Below are positions 36,251 through 48,671 of a DNA stretch of 64,000 nucleotides, in pieces. Under the pieces are notes generated by a model. That model was not told where the DNA came from. It worked only from the letters and a program-made list of their open reading frames with translations, and made no database searches. The stretch spans positions 273,220 through 337,219 of the forward strand of contig LLEY01000063.1 in NCBI GenBank assembly GCA_001414485.1. Direction: 5' to 3'. Each line of letters starts with the position of its first letter. Position 1 is the stretch's first letter. The stretch comes from Calycina herbarum. Taxonomy: Eukaryota > Ascomycota > Leotiomycetes > Helotiales > Pezizellaceae. The position numbers and the translations under genes were made by a program.

Positions 36251-37545
36251 TTTTACTTATCAACACTAATTCTTCCTATGTTTTGCAGATTGCCAAGTTC
36301 ACCGCTTTAGGGTGGGGTCCCTTTCCTCCTTTTCCCCCTGGTTCGCCGCTCTGACCACCCACAAGGATGGACCCAATAGGGGCTTTTAATTCAGATATAG
36401 TGACAAGTGAAGCAACGATCCCTTCCTTGACTCTCTGGTCCTCAAAGATCGTATACCTCTTTAAGCTATACTAGCGTCAAGGTTTCCGTAATACGTGCCT
36501 CTTTACTTAAAGATGCCTATTTTTTAGTATAAAAGAAGTCTATACGAAAATAAAACAACCGAGAGATCTATTAGTTGAACAGGGAGCTGTTGCTTTTCTG
36601 AAACCTAGCGAGGATCTGACCATCCACGCTTAATTGTTAGAGTAATTAATATTATAAAGAAATAGTAGAAAACGAGGAGTATATACCAGAGCTAGACAGC
36701 TATATCTACTGTTTAAGAATATAAGCATAACCGTATAAGCTTAATAAGGCAATTTACGAAGCCACCTAACATATATACAATGATTAAGTGGGTCCCCTTT
36801 TAGTAGGCAATTTGATGTTCCATTTTCGCGCTGCTTTAAATAGAAAGGATAAGGTTAAGAGTGTAGGTCTTAATAGTAGCTAGATTCAGTTTACTTACCG
36901 CGTTTCCGGGGCAGTTTTGAGTGCTTAGTAATTATTATAAACGAAAGCTTTGCGTTCACCATCGACCCTCTCTATCAATCTCTGGCATTACTATAAATAC
37001 AAAGTTTAGTATCGTGTACCGCTACTAGGCTAATGGCTACGATTACCTACGATGGTATATAAGAAAATGATTAGCGATGTGACGGTTTACACCCGAAGAG
37101 TACTCGGTCTATCGACCTTCGTATAAAACGTGACCTTACGTGACCTCGACGCAAGGGGTTCCAACATCGTCCTAACAACCGGTAATTACATGTGGCCTCT
37201 GCGTACAAAACCCCTTTTCCTCGCACGTAGAATAGACTTCTTCTCTTTTCTTCCTTAGTTAATTCTTCTTGTAATAAGACAGCCTTATCCATTGACCTCT
37301 TTGCATTCGGCCCGTAATAAGCGACGAGGCTCTAAGGAGGTATAAAGAGTTGGACACCTCCCTATTATCTCTCTATTAACCTTATCTCCTTCCCACCCTC
37401 AAAATGGAAAGCTCGAGCTAAGAATACGAGCCTAATCAATGTAATGTTCTGCCAGGGCTTCTTCCAAATTCTAATAGCCTTATACCCAACGAGCGAGCTG
37501 CTTAAGGCCGAGGCCGAAGTTTTAACCTCTAATATAGTAACTTCT
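36251..37545. other. AT-rich decayed region left of element D
   Basis: Becomes AT-rich and stop-laden from about 36480. A minus-strand open stretch at 37071-37292 (EELTKEEKRRSLFY...) faintly resembles a gag-like leader before a zinc knuckle. A plus-strand frame from ATG 37404 (MESSS, then TAA) carries TAA stops at likely Gln codons. Probably old repeat or gene relics; no family is assigned. Confidence 0.4.
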
Positions 37546-37972
37546 TGTAACGAAACTCAAACGAACTAAACAAAGATGACTAAGTCTCGAAGGTTGGTAT
37601 GCAGGTAAGAAGTACAGATGTGCCGGGTTGTTCACTTAGAAGTGAACTCGTTACTTATATCAAAGATGTTAAATAAGATGATAAGATTAATAACTAAAGT
37701 TAAGTACGAAGCTCCTATCTAATAGCAGACGTGCCAGTCTTATATAGAACCTTTATTCCCCTATATAGCCAACTCGCTCGTCGAGCTAGCAATCTAACGA
37801 GCTAGTTTGCCTAGCGATCCAGCGGTCTATTACGTAATCAACATAATGAAATCCTTAGATTGCTTAGCTAACTTAACCGATCCCTATCTACTATAAGAGT
37901 ATTCCGATAGTGCTTAACCTATTAGGACGCCGCCTAGTCTTCACTTATCACGTATACACGTAATTCGTAACA
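37546..37972 (-). repeat. 3' LTR of element D
   Basis: 427 bp, TGTAACGAAACTCAAACG to ACGTAATTCGTAACA as read on the plus strand. It is more heavily mutated than its partner at 45492-45918; the differences I compared are C-to-T or G-to-A. Confidence 0.9.
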
Positions 37973-38062
37973 CTATCCCCTTCTTAGCTTAGCGTATCTC
38001 TACGCTTAAGTACAACCTAAGAAATATCGTTAGAAGGCTAGTAGCCTTCTTCCCTTTTCACT

Positions 38063-38668
38063 ATGCCACCTAATCGTTTAACGAAACACACTAAGTATAT
38101 TACTCTTAGAAAAGAAATCAACTTATCTAGAATAAAAATAGCACCTTATACCTAATGTTTAAAAGCTGGTTTTATAAATAAATATATTACCTCTCGAGAT
38201 AAAAGTCTAAATCGCTACAGTCGTTATATAAAGAATAGCAAGACTTATAACGTTTACGAGGTAAACCGTATACTAACTATTTAAGATTAGGAGTCCGTAG
38301 ATACGTAGATCTAACAACTAGAGGACGAGGCCGATGAGGCTATAGCAAAAGTCCTCTAAGTTAATAAGTAGAAGAAGCTACTTTACACCTAGAAGCAGAG
38401 AATAATAGCAGCTAGTCTTAACTCTCTTAAGGAGCTAGATGCTACTAAAGAATTAGAAAGAAAAGAAAAGAAGAAGGAGGAAGAAAAGAAGCAAATAGAA
38501 GAAGAGGCTACTAAGCTAGCTGCCCTTCCTACGCCCGACGTTTCTAACCCTGCCCTCGCTCTAGGCCTCGACCTAGCCTTTCTTAAGTCCTTTCCTACTA
38601 ACTACGTGATATAGGCAGACTTAGGTTTCAACAGTAGAACTTCTAAAGTTCCTCCAAGTACTAGCTAA
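38063..38668 (+). pseudogene. Antisense ORF relic of element D (zinc-knuckle/coiled-coil protein)
   Basis: A frame of 202 codons from ATG (MPPNRLTKHTK) to TAA on the strand opposite to gag-pol, between the chromodomain and the 3' LTR. The only interruptions are TAG and TAA; I found no TGA and no frameshift. The protein shows a Cys-x2-Cys-x6-Cys cluster in mutated form (RYSRYIKNSKTYN), then an acidic helix (QLEDEADEAIAKVL), then a strongly charged coiled coil (LERKEKKKEEEKKQIEEEA), then SNPALALGLDLAFLKSF. Related relics sit at the same place in A and C. It is read as an accessory protein of the retrotransposon family; its function is unknown. Confidence 0.65.
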
Positions 38669-38689
38669 TGTTTTTTCTAGGTTCTTAAG

Positions 38690-41600
38690 TGTTTTCTAAA
38701 TATAGGTAATCTAACTATTTTATTAAATACTTAACCTATCTTCTAATAAGTCTATAGTTAAGAATCCTCTTAACTTTATACTTAGCGTTTAGGTTTACTA
38801 GTTAAATTTCTATAAATAGGGCTAGTAGTGCTTCTAATAGTACTAGTTCGAGTAAAGATATATAGAATACTAGGTAGATGTTTATTATCTTTAGTAATAT
38901 TAATTTATAATTTAAAGGTCTCTTAACTTATTTAATTTTAAATAGTCTAAGTTTTTTATAATCTAGTTTATTACTTAGTCTTTTTATATCGATATTCTTT
39001 TATACTAAGTAGACTTTATCCCCCTCTTTTAGTATTAGCTCTTAACTACGTCGTTTATTATAGTAGTATATATTTCTTTCTACTATAAATTATAAGTCTT
39101 CTATAAGTTCCTTATATAGACTTTTGATTTTCGAGACCTAAATATAAGTAAGTTAGTTATTAATAGTCGTAGACAGTAGTTCTTAATATACTATTAATTT
39201 ATACCTAAAATTAGTATAGAATAGTATAATAAGTATTATTTCTATTACTAAACTGTTATAAGTAAACTATACTAAAGGTAGTAGTTCTACCTAGTTATTT
39301 TACTAGTAGTTTATATAATAACAAAGGTATATTTTAACTACTTAATTTATCCGTTCGTTTCCTCTATTTATTTAAGAGTAGAAAGCTATAGAAAGCTTTC
39401 TTTTTACACCTAATTATTCTATAAAAGTAATCTAAAATTTTAAGATAAAGAGCTTATCTCTATCTAAGAGTATTTCTTCTAGTAGTCTATGTCTTAAGAC
39501 TACTTCTCTAAGGAATATAAATACTAATTCCTTAGCTATACTTAACTCTATATATACTATTAGGATTATATATTTCGTAAGTTGTTCTATAATAACTAAG
39601 ATCGTGTTATATTTAACTCCTATTATTAGGTTTTTAGATTTTAGTAATTTAATAATAAAATCTATAGATATTAATTTCTAAGGTATCTATAATATTAGAG
39701 TAGTATTTATCTATTTATAAAGAGTATAGTAGGAAGCCTTATTCCTAATATAGGTATTATATTCTACTATTACTTCCTTAACTATTATAGATAACTGATT
39801 AATATAGTAATATTATCTTATTCTTTAAAGAGTTCTACGAATTCCTTAGTAACTATAAGCGGGTATAGTATAGTATTCTTATATAAACTCCTTTATATAT
39901 AAGCTAGGGACCTATAACTTCCCTTTTATATATTAGTTATAACCCTTGTATATATTCTAAATTTTATCTATCTAGATGTTGTTTATTACTACTATCTCGT
40001 ATATAGTAGGTACTAAGTCTCTATTCTTAAGAGTTTTTAAGATTATAATCTTCTTATACTTCTTATTTCTCTTATATCTAGGTTTTTAGCTAAGAGTATT
40101 AGCCTAAGTATTTAACGTTCTCTTTATATATTAAATAATAATATTAAATCCTTCTAATATCTCTAACTATCTAGCTAATTATCTAGTCGTAAGTTCTTTA
40201 GTAGTTGTAAATATCCTAAGGTTCTTATAGTTAGATAAAACTATAACTAGGTATTTTACTAATTATAAATAAATTCTCTAATATTCTAAAGCTAATACTA
40301 TAGTAAGCAGTTCCTTATTAAATATACTATAGTTTTATTATACTAGGTTAAATGTTTTAGAATAATATATAACTAGTATAAGTTTTCCCTTTTTATTTAG
40401 TTATAAGTAAATTATACTTATAGATATATCTAAGGCATCTGTTTCGATTATACTTAGCTTTTCTATATTAAAGTTATATAGGATAGGTTTTTCTATAAAC
40501 CTTGTTTTAATTTTTTAAAAAGTATCCTTAGCCTATTTATTCTAAATGAATTTAATAGCTTTCTTAATTAGTACTATTATTAGTTTAGTAACGTGTTTCA
40601 CAAGCGAGTCGCCTACACAAGCGAGTCGCCTACTTTTTCAACCTAGTGTTATTATAATACAAAATACTTAACACTACACAAAGTTATTATTACTATAGAA
40701 GCTATCTAGTATTCTTTAGAACTTTCGCTATCTTCTATATCTAATATTTCTGCCTAATAAGTACAAGAATTATACCCAGTTTTACTATAACGGCTATAAT
40801 ACCTGTCTACGCGAACTCTCTTCCTAGACTCTTTACCTTATTTCTAGCTACTATTTTCCTTAGATATAATTAAATCAGCTTATTATTTGTCCAGCCATTG
40901 TTGCTAACCTTAATTACCTAATCGTGTAGTATATATATGTCTTAGTACTAGATAGAAATAAGTACTTTGCCTACGAATATAATAAATAGCAGGATTGCCT
41001 ATCCTGTTACGTTAACTCCCTAAATAACTATAACCCACTCGCGATTACCTAGCTGAACTTGCTTTCGCTTCCCACGCGTTTCTAAGCTTATAATAACAAG
41101 TTAGGACGAAATAACTCCTATTATAAAGCCACTTTCGTTAAAGTTGTAAATATCCTTATCTTAAATACTATATTTCTCTTTAATAGACTATATAAGCGTA
41201 AACTATAGGCTAATAACTCGCGGATCCTTAGTTAAAGCTCGCTAACGATCGTACAAACGACTCTATCGAGTTTTAAGCTTAGGTATATGTTTTATAAAGT
41301 TATCCGGCTAGTTCCTGCCTATAGGCTTTCCGTCGCGCTCTCTTAGTAGATTATTAGCTATATCTTATACTATATCCCTTATAGGCGAAAACCCTCGCGA
41401 ATCTAACTCTAATATATATCTGACTATTGCCTCCTCCTCTAGCTTTGTAAGCTTTTTCGAATTAGGCTAGCAATCGCGTCGTAAGAGCTTTCCAGCGCGT
41501 CGATCGGAGAGAGTCTTTCAAGGAACATGGTAAATCTTTACAGCGCTTCGTTCAGTCAATAACGCGTTGTTTTCGAGTTCTTAGGTTGCTAAAATGATAT

Positions 41601-44600
41601 TAGCTTCTTAAGAAGGTAATTGAACGTTGTAGTATTAAGCTATTATAATTTAAAGGTAGTATATAGTACGCGACGAGGAAAGTGGGCGACCCGCTTATGT
41701 GGGCGACTCGCTTGTGAAACACGTTAATCTTTATATAGTCTTATATAAAAGGATAGTAAAAGTTTATAAATCTAAGGAAGAACTATATATCTTTTATATT
41801 TTCTAGTAATTTCTAATTTAAGACGTCTTAGATCTTTACTAAATCTATTTCTATTTTTCCTAGGCTAAATACCTATCTTAGGAAAAGTGTTTAAGTTATT
41901 TCGAACTTGTATTTTAAAAGTTTCAACTAAGAGTTTACTTTTATAAGTTATTATAAAACTTCTCTAATATATTCCTTATATTCTTCTTCTTTTTCTAAGA
42001 AGATTAGAATATTATTTAAGTAATAAATTACTATTATTCTTAGAAGATCCTCTAAAATGTTATTATTTTGTCTCTAATATATAGCTAGTATATTATATAG
42101 TTTAAATAGTATAACTATATATTTATAAAGGCCTAATAATAAGGTAAATACTATCTTCTATTCGTCTCTGACTTTTATTTATATAAGTCTATAAGTGTTT
42201 TATTAATCTAGTTTTATAAACTATACTACTTTGTCTAACTTATTCTATAAGTATTAGCTAAGTAGTAGCAGATAAGCGTTCTTAACTATAGTATAATTTA
42301 CTTCTTAGTAATTAATATATACTCTTCTATCTAGATTGTCTTTTTTCTTAATAATAAGTATATTTAAGGTAATTAGCGACTTAGATCTTCTAATATATCT
42401 CTTCTTAATACCTTCTTTTATATAACTTTCTATTCTCTATAGGCTTTTCTAGTTATATAACCGAAGCTTCTACTTTAAGAGATAATAACCCTCTTTTAAT
42501 TTAATCTTATAATCTTATAAGCGATGTTCTAGCAAGGCTTATAAGTCTTCTAGGTTTTTAAACAAAGCCTTAAATTCTTTATACTATATAGGTATTTTGT
42601 TATTAGCTTTCTTACTAACCTGTAGAGGACCCTAGGCAAGGTGTCCTAGTGCTTTAGAAGAGGTGGCACTAACCTTGTTTTAGCTTTAAAGTTATAAACG
42701 TAATCTCTTATATTTATATTAACTAAAAGTTATTTTCTTATCTTTCTAGTTAATTTCTAGATTATATTCTTAAATCTATAGTATACTAAGTATTACTTCC
42801 TTGTTTCCTATTTTAATAATATTAAATTATATATTTAAATAGTATTCTTTAATATTAATTCTTATTAGAATAGTTTACTAATTAATAATCTTGTTTTAGT
42901 ATATAACGTCTGTTTTATTAACTACTCCTAGTTAATATAGTTTTATTTCCTTAACTAGGACGTTTAGCTTCTCTTAAGCTATTAAGGAAATAAAGTTACT
43001 TATTACTCCTAAGTCTATTATAACTTATAACTTCTTTCCTTCTATTTTTATAGTTATTACTAACTGTCTTTCTCTTAAAGTAGTATCTAACTTTGCTTTA
43101 ATATATTAGACTTTGAAAGATTGATTTTCTCGATTATAATTCTTTCTCTCCTCGTCCTTATACTATAGAAAGAATCTTACTCTTTCTTTGTTAGTATATG
43201 CTACCTTATATACTAATCTATATTCTATAATTTCTATAGTTTTAGGAATTTCCTCTATAAATTGCTTTAGTATTTATCTATAGTTATATTAGATCTATTT
43301 ATAACTAGTTTCTAAAATAGCTTCTACTAACTATAGTTCTCTTATATATAGATAATCTAAAGTAGCTTCTAGTATATTTATCTCTAGTTTTATATAGTAA
43401 ACTTTAAATATATAATCTCTTAAATTCTTTTCTTTAATAGCTCTAATCTAGGACTAAGGAAAGAATACTACTCCTTCTTTATCTGATAATACTACTTTAT
43501 ATATCTAATAATATTCTACTATTCTAGTAGGCTCTAGTAATATTCCTTTGAATCGTTTCTATAATAACTAATCTAAAGTCGGACTTAGTTTATATTATAT
43601 CTATTATACTAATGTTTCTTAAACTATTTCTATAAACTATAGTTCTCTTACTAATAGATAGTATAATTCCTCTAGTTCTGTTTTAGCCTATCTAGTTATA
43701 TTAAGCTCCCTTCGCTCCTAGAATAATATACTAAATAGTTATTATAAGTTATATTTTCTAAATACTAACTTATTATTTCTAATTAATATAATAATAATAT
43801 ATTACTTAAATTCCTTTAGTATAATATCTTTAGGTAATATCCTAAGAAAAGGAGTTTTAATTCGTCTCTTAAATCCTATTAGAACTTGCTACGTCTATAT
43901 ACTAATTTTATCTAATATATTATATATTTTCTATATATCTCTTACTTTAGAGTAGCTAAGTTTTTTAGTTAGTTAGCGTTTCTATTCTAGTTCCTTTTCT
44001 TTAATAGTTTTTCTTCTAGTAATTAAGCTAACTAGAGTTATCGTTTTAGAGTTATTACTTATAACTATATACGTTATTAAGATAGTTAGGTTAACTTCTT
44101 ATATTATATAAGGATTCTAGAAATCTAGTTTCTAATTATTAATATATATCTATTAATTTCCTTATTTAAAGGTTTTAAGAAAAGCTTAAGTTTCTCTAAC
44201 TTTAGAATCTTTATTTTTTATCTCTTCTTTTAAACTAGAAGATAAGTTTAATATCTCTAAAGAACTAGTTAATAGTAGTAATTTATATTCCTTTTAAAAA
44301 GGTTACTTAGATTCTATTACTAATTATATATTATAATATTCCTTAAGAAGAGGATCCCTATTATTATTAGTATCTTATATACTACTAATTCCTTCGTTAT
44401 TTTTAATCTAGGTTCTATATCCTTATACTTTAAACTCCTTATCTATAAGTTTAATATAATTAGTTAAAGCTACCTATTATTAAATAGTAGTATTAATTTG
44501 TTTCTTTCTCTTAGAGTCTTTCTTCTTACTATACTTATTTACTCTATAGCCTAGTTAGCTATAATTATAATATAAGTTCTACTTACGTCAATGATTTCAC

Positions 44601-45460
44601 TCTTCCTAAGAAAGTCCTTCTTTCCTTAGAAAGGTTTTCTTCTATATAGCATTTACCTTCTTACTATATTTATTAGTATAAGAGTGCTTCTACTTTCCTA
44701 ACCCTTTATTCTTTTCCCTATACTTAGGGTTACTCTTTCTAAATTTATATAGACAGTTATCTAGTTAGACGACCTTCTTAATTATTCCTATAATAGTTAA
44801 GAATTATATATTCTACTTAGCTATTTCCTTATAGATATATATTTTTAATCCTTTATAGAAGAGTTCTATAAGAGTAATAGTATCCTATTCTAACTTTGTT
44901 CTATAATATTAAAATTCATTAGTATAATCTATTACTAATCTAGTCTAATATAATTCTAAAAGCTTATATATAGCTATTTAAATTATATTAAAGTCTCTAA
45001 AGACTTTTCTAATAGTTGTCTTAAATCCTCTTTAAGATTTAAACATAATCTTAGTTAATTCTATCTTTCTATCTTTATTCTTATTTTTAAAGAAGTCCTC
45101 TAAGTATAGCTAGGCTTATTCTAGTACTAATCCTCTAAGGTAGGAGATAGTAAAGATAGTTCGTAAGTTATAATTACCTTCGAACTTATTAGAATTAAAG
45201 TTAAAGTAGATGTTTATTTAGAGAAAGAATAAGTTAAGTTCTTTTCGCTTTCTATAATATATATCTAGTATCTTAACTTTGATTAATTTAAGTGCTTCGA
45301 CCTTATAGAGCTTAGGGGCGTCTAGTATACTAACATTGTCGTCGTTCCTAGTTAACTATATACTAGCAGGTGTTCTTCTAGTCGCACTTCTAGATGTTTC
45401 TACAACGTTGACTCAACTAGTATTCGAGCTAGCTGCTATAGCAGGGGTTGCTAGAGCTAT
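38690..45460 (-). pseudogene. RIP-inactivated gag-pol of element D
   Basis: Gag, protease, RT/RNase H, integrase and chromodomain in chromovirus order on the minus strand, interrupted by a Fot1-like element at 40591-41724. Stops are TAG/TAA; active-site residues are altered. No open frame of useful length remains. Confidence 0.82.
40591..41724 (-). mobile_element. Internally deleted Fot1/pogo-like transposon, copy 2
   Basis: 1134-bp element with inverted ends ACGTGTTTCACAAGCGAGTC and its complement, flanked by TA (40589-40590 and 41725-41726). CAAGCGAGTCGCC is repeated in the subterminal region at each end. On the minus strand the transposase N-terminus is visible (helix-turn-helix, RRDC, GFSPIRDIVQDIANNLL), then NFNESGFIIGV, GNREWVIVIQGVNVTGQ and VSNNGWTNNEL. 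After that it jumps to a C-terminal tail, so the later catalytic Asp residues are missing. The deletion breakpoints differ from copy 1 at 10553. RIP is milder than in the surrounding retrotransposon. Confidence 0.87.
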
Positions 45461-45491
45461 AGCAACTGAACTTCTAAGTAGGTACTTAAAG

Positions 45492-45918
45492 TATAATAAA
45501 ACTTAAACAAACTAAACAAAGATAACTAAGTCTCGAAGGTTAGTATATAGGTAAGAAGTATAGATACGCCGGGTTATTTACTTAGAAGTAAACTCGTTAC
45601 TTATATTAAAGATATTAAATAAGATAATAAGATTAATAACTAAAGTTGAGTACAAAGCTCCTATCTAATAGCAGACGTGCCAGTCTTATATAGAACCTTT
45701 GTTCCCCTGTATAGCTAACTCGCTCGTCGAGCTGGCGATCCAACGAGCTGGTTCGCCTAGCGATCCAGCGGTCCGTCACGTGATCAACATAATGAAATCC
45801 TTGGATCGCTTAGCTAACCTAACCGATCCCTATCTACTATAAGAGTATTCCGATAGTGCTTAACCTGTCAGGACGCCGCCTGGTCTTCACTCATCACGTG
45901 TGCACGTGATTCGTGACA
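45492..45918 (-). repeat. 5' LTR of element D
   Basis: 427 bp. Its gene-side half is nearly unmutated and keeps CACGTG motifs (TCACGTGTGCACGTGA near 45894-45910) that are altered in the partner LTR. It ends TTCGTGACA before the CTTCT duplication. Confidence 0.9.
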
Positions 45919-46074
45919 CTTCTGTCTCAGCTATCAAGTTGACCTGCACCCTTTATCCTAGCGTTTAAGAAGATTGCGACAAAAGACCCATTGTAGATCG
46001 GTTGATTCTTTTGATCGGTATACATGTTCTGTCTCTTCCTTGCTTGTTTTAACTAAAATGAAAATAGAGAAGGG

Positions 46075-46700
46075 GTGTTCACACTCGAGAAATTGCCAAT
46101 AGAACTTCGTCGCAAAATCTTCCGGCTATTGCTAGAACCATGTTTGGAATCCACAACTCTGGCTGTAGACACGCAGGGACATGCCACTGTTACAACTGCT
46201 ACGCGTATATACAAACCAACAAAACACCCCAGCCGCAAGAGTATGTACCAAATCCTTGGTCATGTCTTCGTCTAAGATTCAAACTCCGAGATTGACTATT
46301 TATTCCTTAGGTGGCTTCGAAGGATTTCCTGTGTCAGTAAGAGGTTTAGAAAGCAACTTCTCGATAAGGTTTAGGAGGGTGCTTATATTAACTTGGGGAT
46401 TTCCGCTGGTTCTAGACATTTCTACTTCCTATGCTGCAAGTCCTTTGTAGAGTTAGAACACTTTATAGAAGACTACTTAGAAGCCGCCGGTGGTATTACA
46501 ACTCTAGATATAGATCTTACCGCTTATCCAAGCTAACAACGACCGTTGCATTGCGTAAGCAAGGAGGAAGGTGAGGAGGATTAGGACACTTGGTGTAAAG
46601 CTATACCTAAGAGAGTGAGGTTGGCGGGCGAGATCGTAGATCATGAATTTGCTAGCAAGTTAAAAGAGATTTAGATTGATCGGTTGAGAGGAGTCCATAA
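46075..46700 (+). pseudogene. F-box-like gene relic
   Basis: Begins MFTLEKLPIELRRKIFRLLL, an F-box-like helix, and stays open for 66 codons. Protein-like text then continues in shifted frames (ESNFSIRFRRV; HFIEDYLEAAGGITTLDIDL; KRVRLAGEIVDHEFASKLKE) separated by TAA/TAG codons and shifts. F-box proteins usually bring substrates to SCF ubiquitin ligases. Here the coding capacity is lost. Some shifts may be unrecognised introns, but the TAA and TAG at Gln-like positions argue for RIP decay. Confidence 0.5.
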
Positions 46701-46790
46701 GATGAGCAAGGCTTGGAAAAATATGTAGACCTTTGGAGCAAAGGTCTTGAAAATGCCCTCAAGACAGAGGCCATGATGATGGTGATATAA

Positions 46791-46810
46791 TGTGATGTGA
46801 TGTGATGTGG
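46791..46810. repeat. TGTGA microsatellite
   Basis: Four tandem copies of TGTGA with imperfect flanking copies (GATGGTGATATAATG upstream, TGTGG downstream). Confidence 0.75.
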
Positions 46811-46959
46811 TGGTTAGTTATCTCAGTTACTTCCAGGTTTCAGGAGTTTAGTCACGTGTAGTGAGCCTAAGGCACCCACCCTATCTCAAATTAGGTTTAG
46901 CAGTGCTCAAGTTATATAAAGACACTTTGGAAAGAGCTCTCTTAACAAGAGATGACATT

Positions 46960-47660
46960 TTATCTAGAATTCTTTACTTGTACTCGCTGTCTACAACGAT
47001 ATTGCCAAAGCGGATGATCTATAGTCGGATCAAAAACCATGGTTTCCGTATATATTGTACGACCTCCTAGGAGTATACGAAGACTGCTGAGACATGGTAG
47101 CTCGGAAAGTGCCTCTACATCCCGTTGTGGTATGTCACTATACATATCCGTGCCTATGACAACGACTAAGAGGAGCCTGCGCTGCCGCTGCTTCTCACTC
47201 CGAAGGCGACGAAGAGCCTTCTGATACTTCTCTTCCCCCTCGGGATCTTCTCGGACTCTTGACAATCTCGCTAGGCGACGATCCAATTTGATAATGCATA
47301 GAAGGCGATTAACTGACGCAGATTGCTCAGTGGTCAACTTCCGTGGTCGGCGGGGATCGATCGAGCGGCTCATTGAACATGCGAACCTCATCAGGTCTCT
47401 CTGAGGCGCTTAGCCGCGATAGATGTTCTAAACGTCAACGTTGATATTCCGATCAAGGTAATGTTTAAGGAACGTCTCGATGCTAGAATGTTGAAGGATA
47501 AGATTCTGCATTGAGTCGCTGACATCCGCCAGGCAAAAATTGATATTAGTTGACAGTCCGTGAGGCTTGGAGGTCAATACTTACGGCTCTCGTTCAGCGC
47601 CTTAGCAATATCTTATTAAGATAGGATGGTTGGAGCAATTTAAGTAGTTTGAGATGCGGT
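46960..47660 (-). pseudogene. DUF3435-like tyrosine recombinase relic (C-terminal part)
   Basis: On the minus strand, 47525 down to about 47170 reads VSDSMQNLILQHSS, then IETFLKHYLDR, then LMRFACSMSRSIDPRRPRKL, TEQSASVNRL and LRSEKQRQRRLLL. The first two blocks fit the end of a tyrosine-recombinase catalytic domain: a conserved His in LQHSS and a candidate catalytic Tyr in LKHYL. Upstream, AKALNES is followed by a GTAAGT intron-like stretch. TAG and TAA occur at two Gln-like positions (DV*NIYRG*APQ). After QRRLLL the homology is lost. DUF3435 proteins include the captains of Starship giant elements and Crypton recombinases. The N-terminal domain is not visible. Confidence 0.65.
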
Positions 47661-47699
47661 ATAAGTATTTACACGACCAAGAAACAATCATACATAGCT

Positions 47700-48671
47700 A
47701 GACGTATCTAGCAATGAACCGCCTATCACAAGCAGCGAAGACGTCAACGCTACGTATATTCGAGTACTGTGGATGGGACTGCCCGGAATTGTTCCAGAAG
47801 CGCTGTTCGGAGGATCATCTTTGCTGCTTATACTGCCATTGTCGGGCTACAGAGTATGCGTTTGACGTCCACACGCCTGCGATGACAACTTCAGGTGCGA
47901 ACTAGCAAGACAAGAGCAGAAGTGCTGTCGACAAGTAGTCACGTGTATGATCAATATAGTCAATCAAGATGAATATTAAGACAAAACTTGGGAGCTAATT
48001 TGAATGATCATTGGTTGACGACTGCGCACCCATGTAATTATAGCATCCAGTTACAGTTGTTGAATACATGGGACCTGGACAAGACCTTGTCGCGCGCCTA
48101 ACAACGCGCCTACCTTTCTGGAACAACCTCCCGAAGCGGTTTTCGGAAAGGCAGTCAGCGAAGGACCTGAGAGGTGATGGATGTTGGCGCTCGCAGGGTA
48201 AACGTGCTACATCGTCCACTTACCTGGGTTGACCACACCTGTTCCGTACGGCCGGTCAAGCCCTACTCGCACCGGTCGACCTCGTCTTCGACCCCACGTG
48301 TTTATCTATCACCTCAGTCGAGAGCTTCGACGGAGAACTCGAGAGTTAGGTGTGCCACCCAAGCTAAATTTGTTACGCTGTCTCCCCTTCCTCACTCGCG
48401 CGCTATCATCCAGCACCACGCTAGATTTCTCAGAGTCTGATTTTGTGTTTGACGGTCTTGACACAGAGGGCTTGCTGAGAGCAAGGTTTCGAAGGTAGGG
48501 CACTAGGATTAGTGTGAGAACTCCGGGTTTGCCTTGGCTGTTGGGTCGAGGATTTCTCTCGAACGCACATATTTTGCTCTTTAGGAGTGTGTTTTCGACA
48601 ACTAGCCGTCAAATTCAGTATAGTCGCTAGCCATAACGGATCAAGGTTATCCTGCGAAGAACGAGCGGCTC
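47700..48671. other. Unassigned interval between relics
   Basis: Contains a 63-codon plus-strand frame (47714-47905, MNRLSQAAK...) with several Cys and His residues, and overlapping 64-89 codon frames near 48229-48503 on both strands. None shows a domain I can name. Composition is less AT-rich than the retrotransposons. Confidence 0.35.

Larger units (their letters stand above)
37546..45918 (-). mobile_element. Element D: complete Ty3/Gypsy chromovirus, minus strand
   Basis: Two 427-bp LTRs (37546-37972 and 45492-45918) and a perfect target duplication CTTCT (37541-37545 and 45919-45923). The coding strand is minus. Remnants include a gag start region near 45440 (its ATG changed to ATA), the zinc knuckle near 44540-44580, RT YLDN near 42004-42040 and a chromodomain near 38690-38800. 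A Fot1-like element interrupts it at 40591-41724. Its LTRs are a third subtype with a distinct central block (AACGAGCTGGTTCGCC). Confidence 0.92.
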
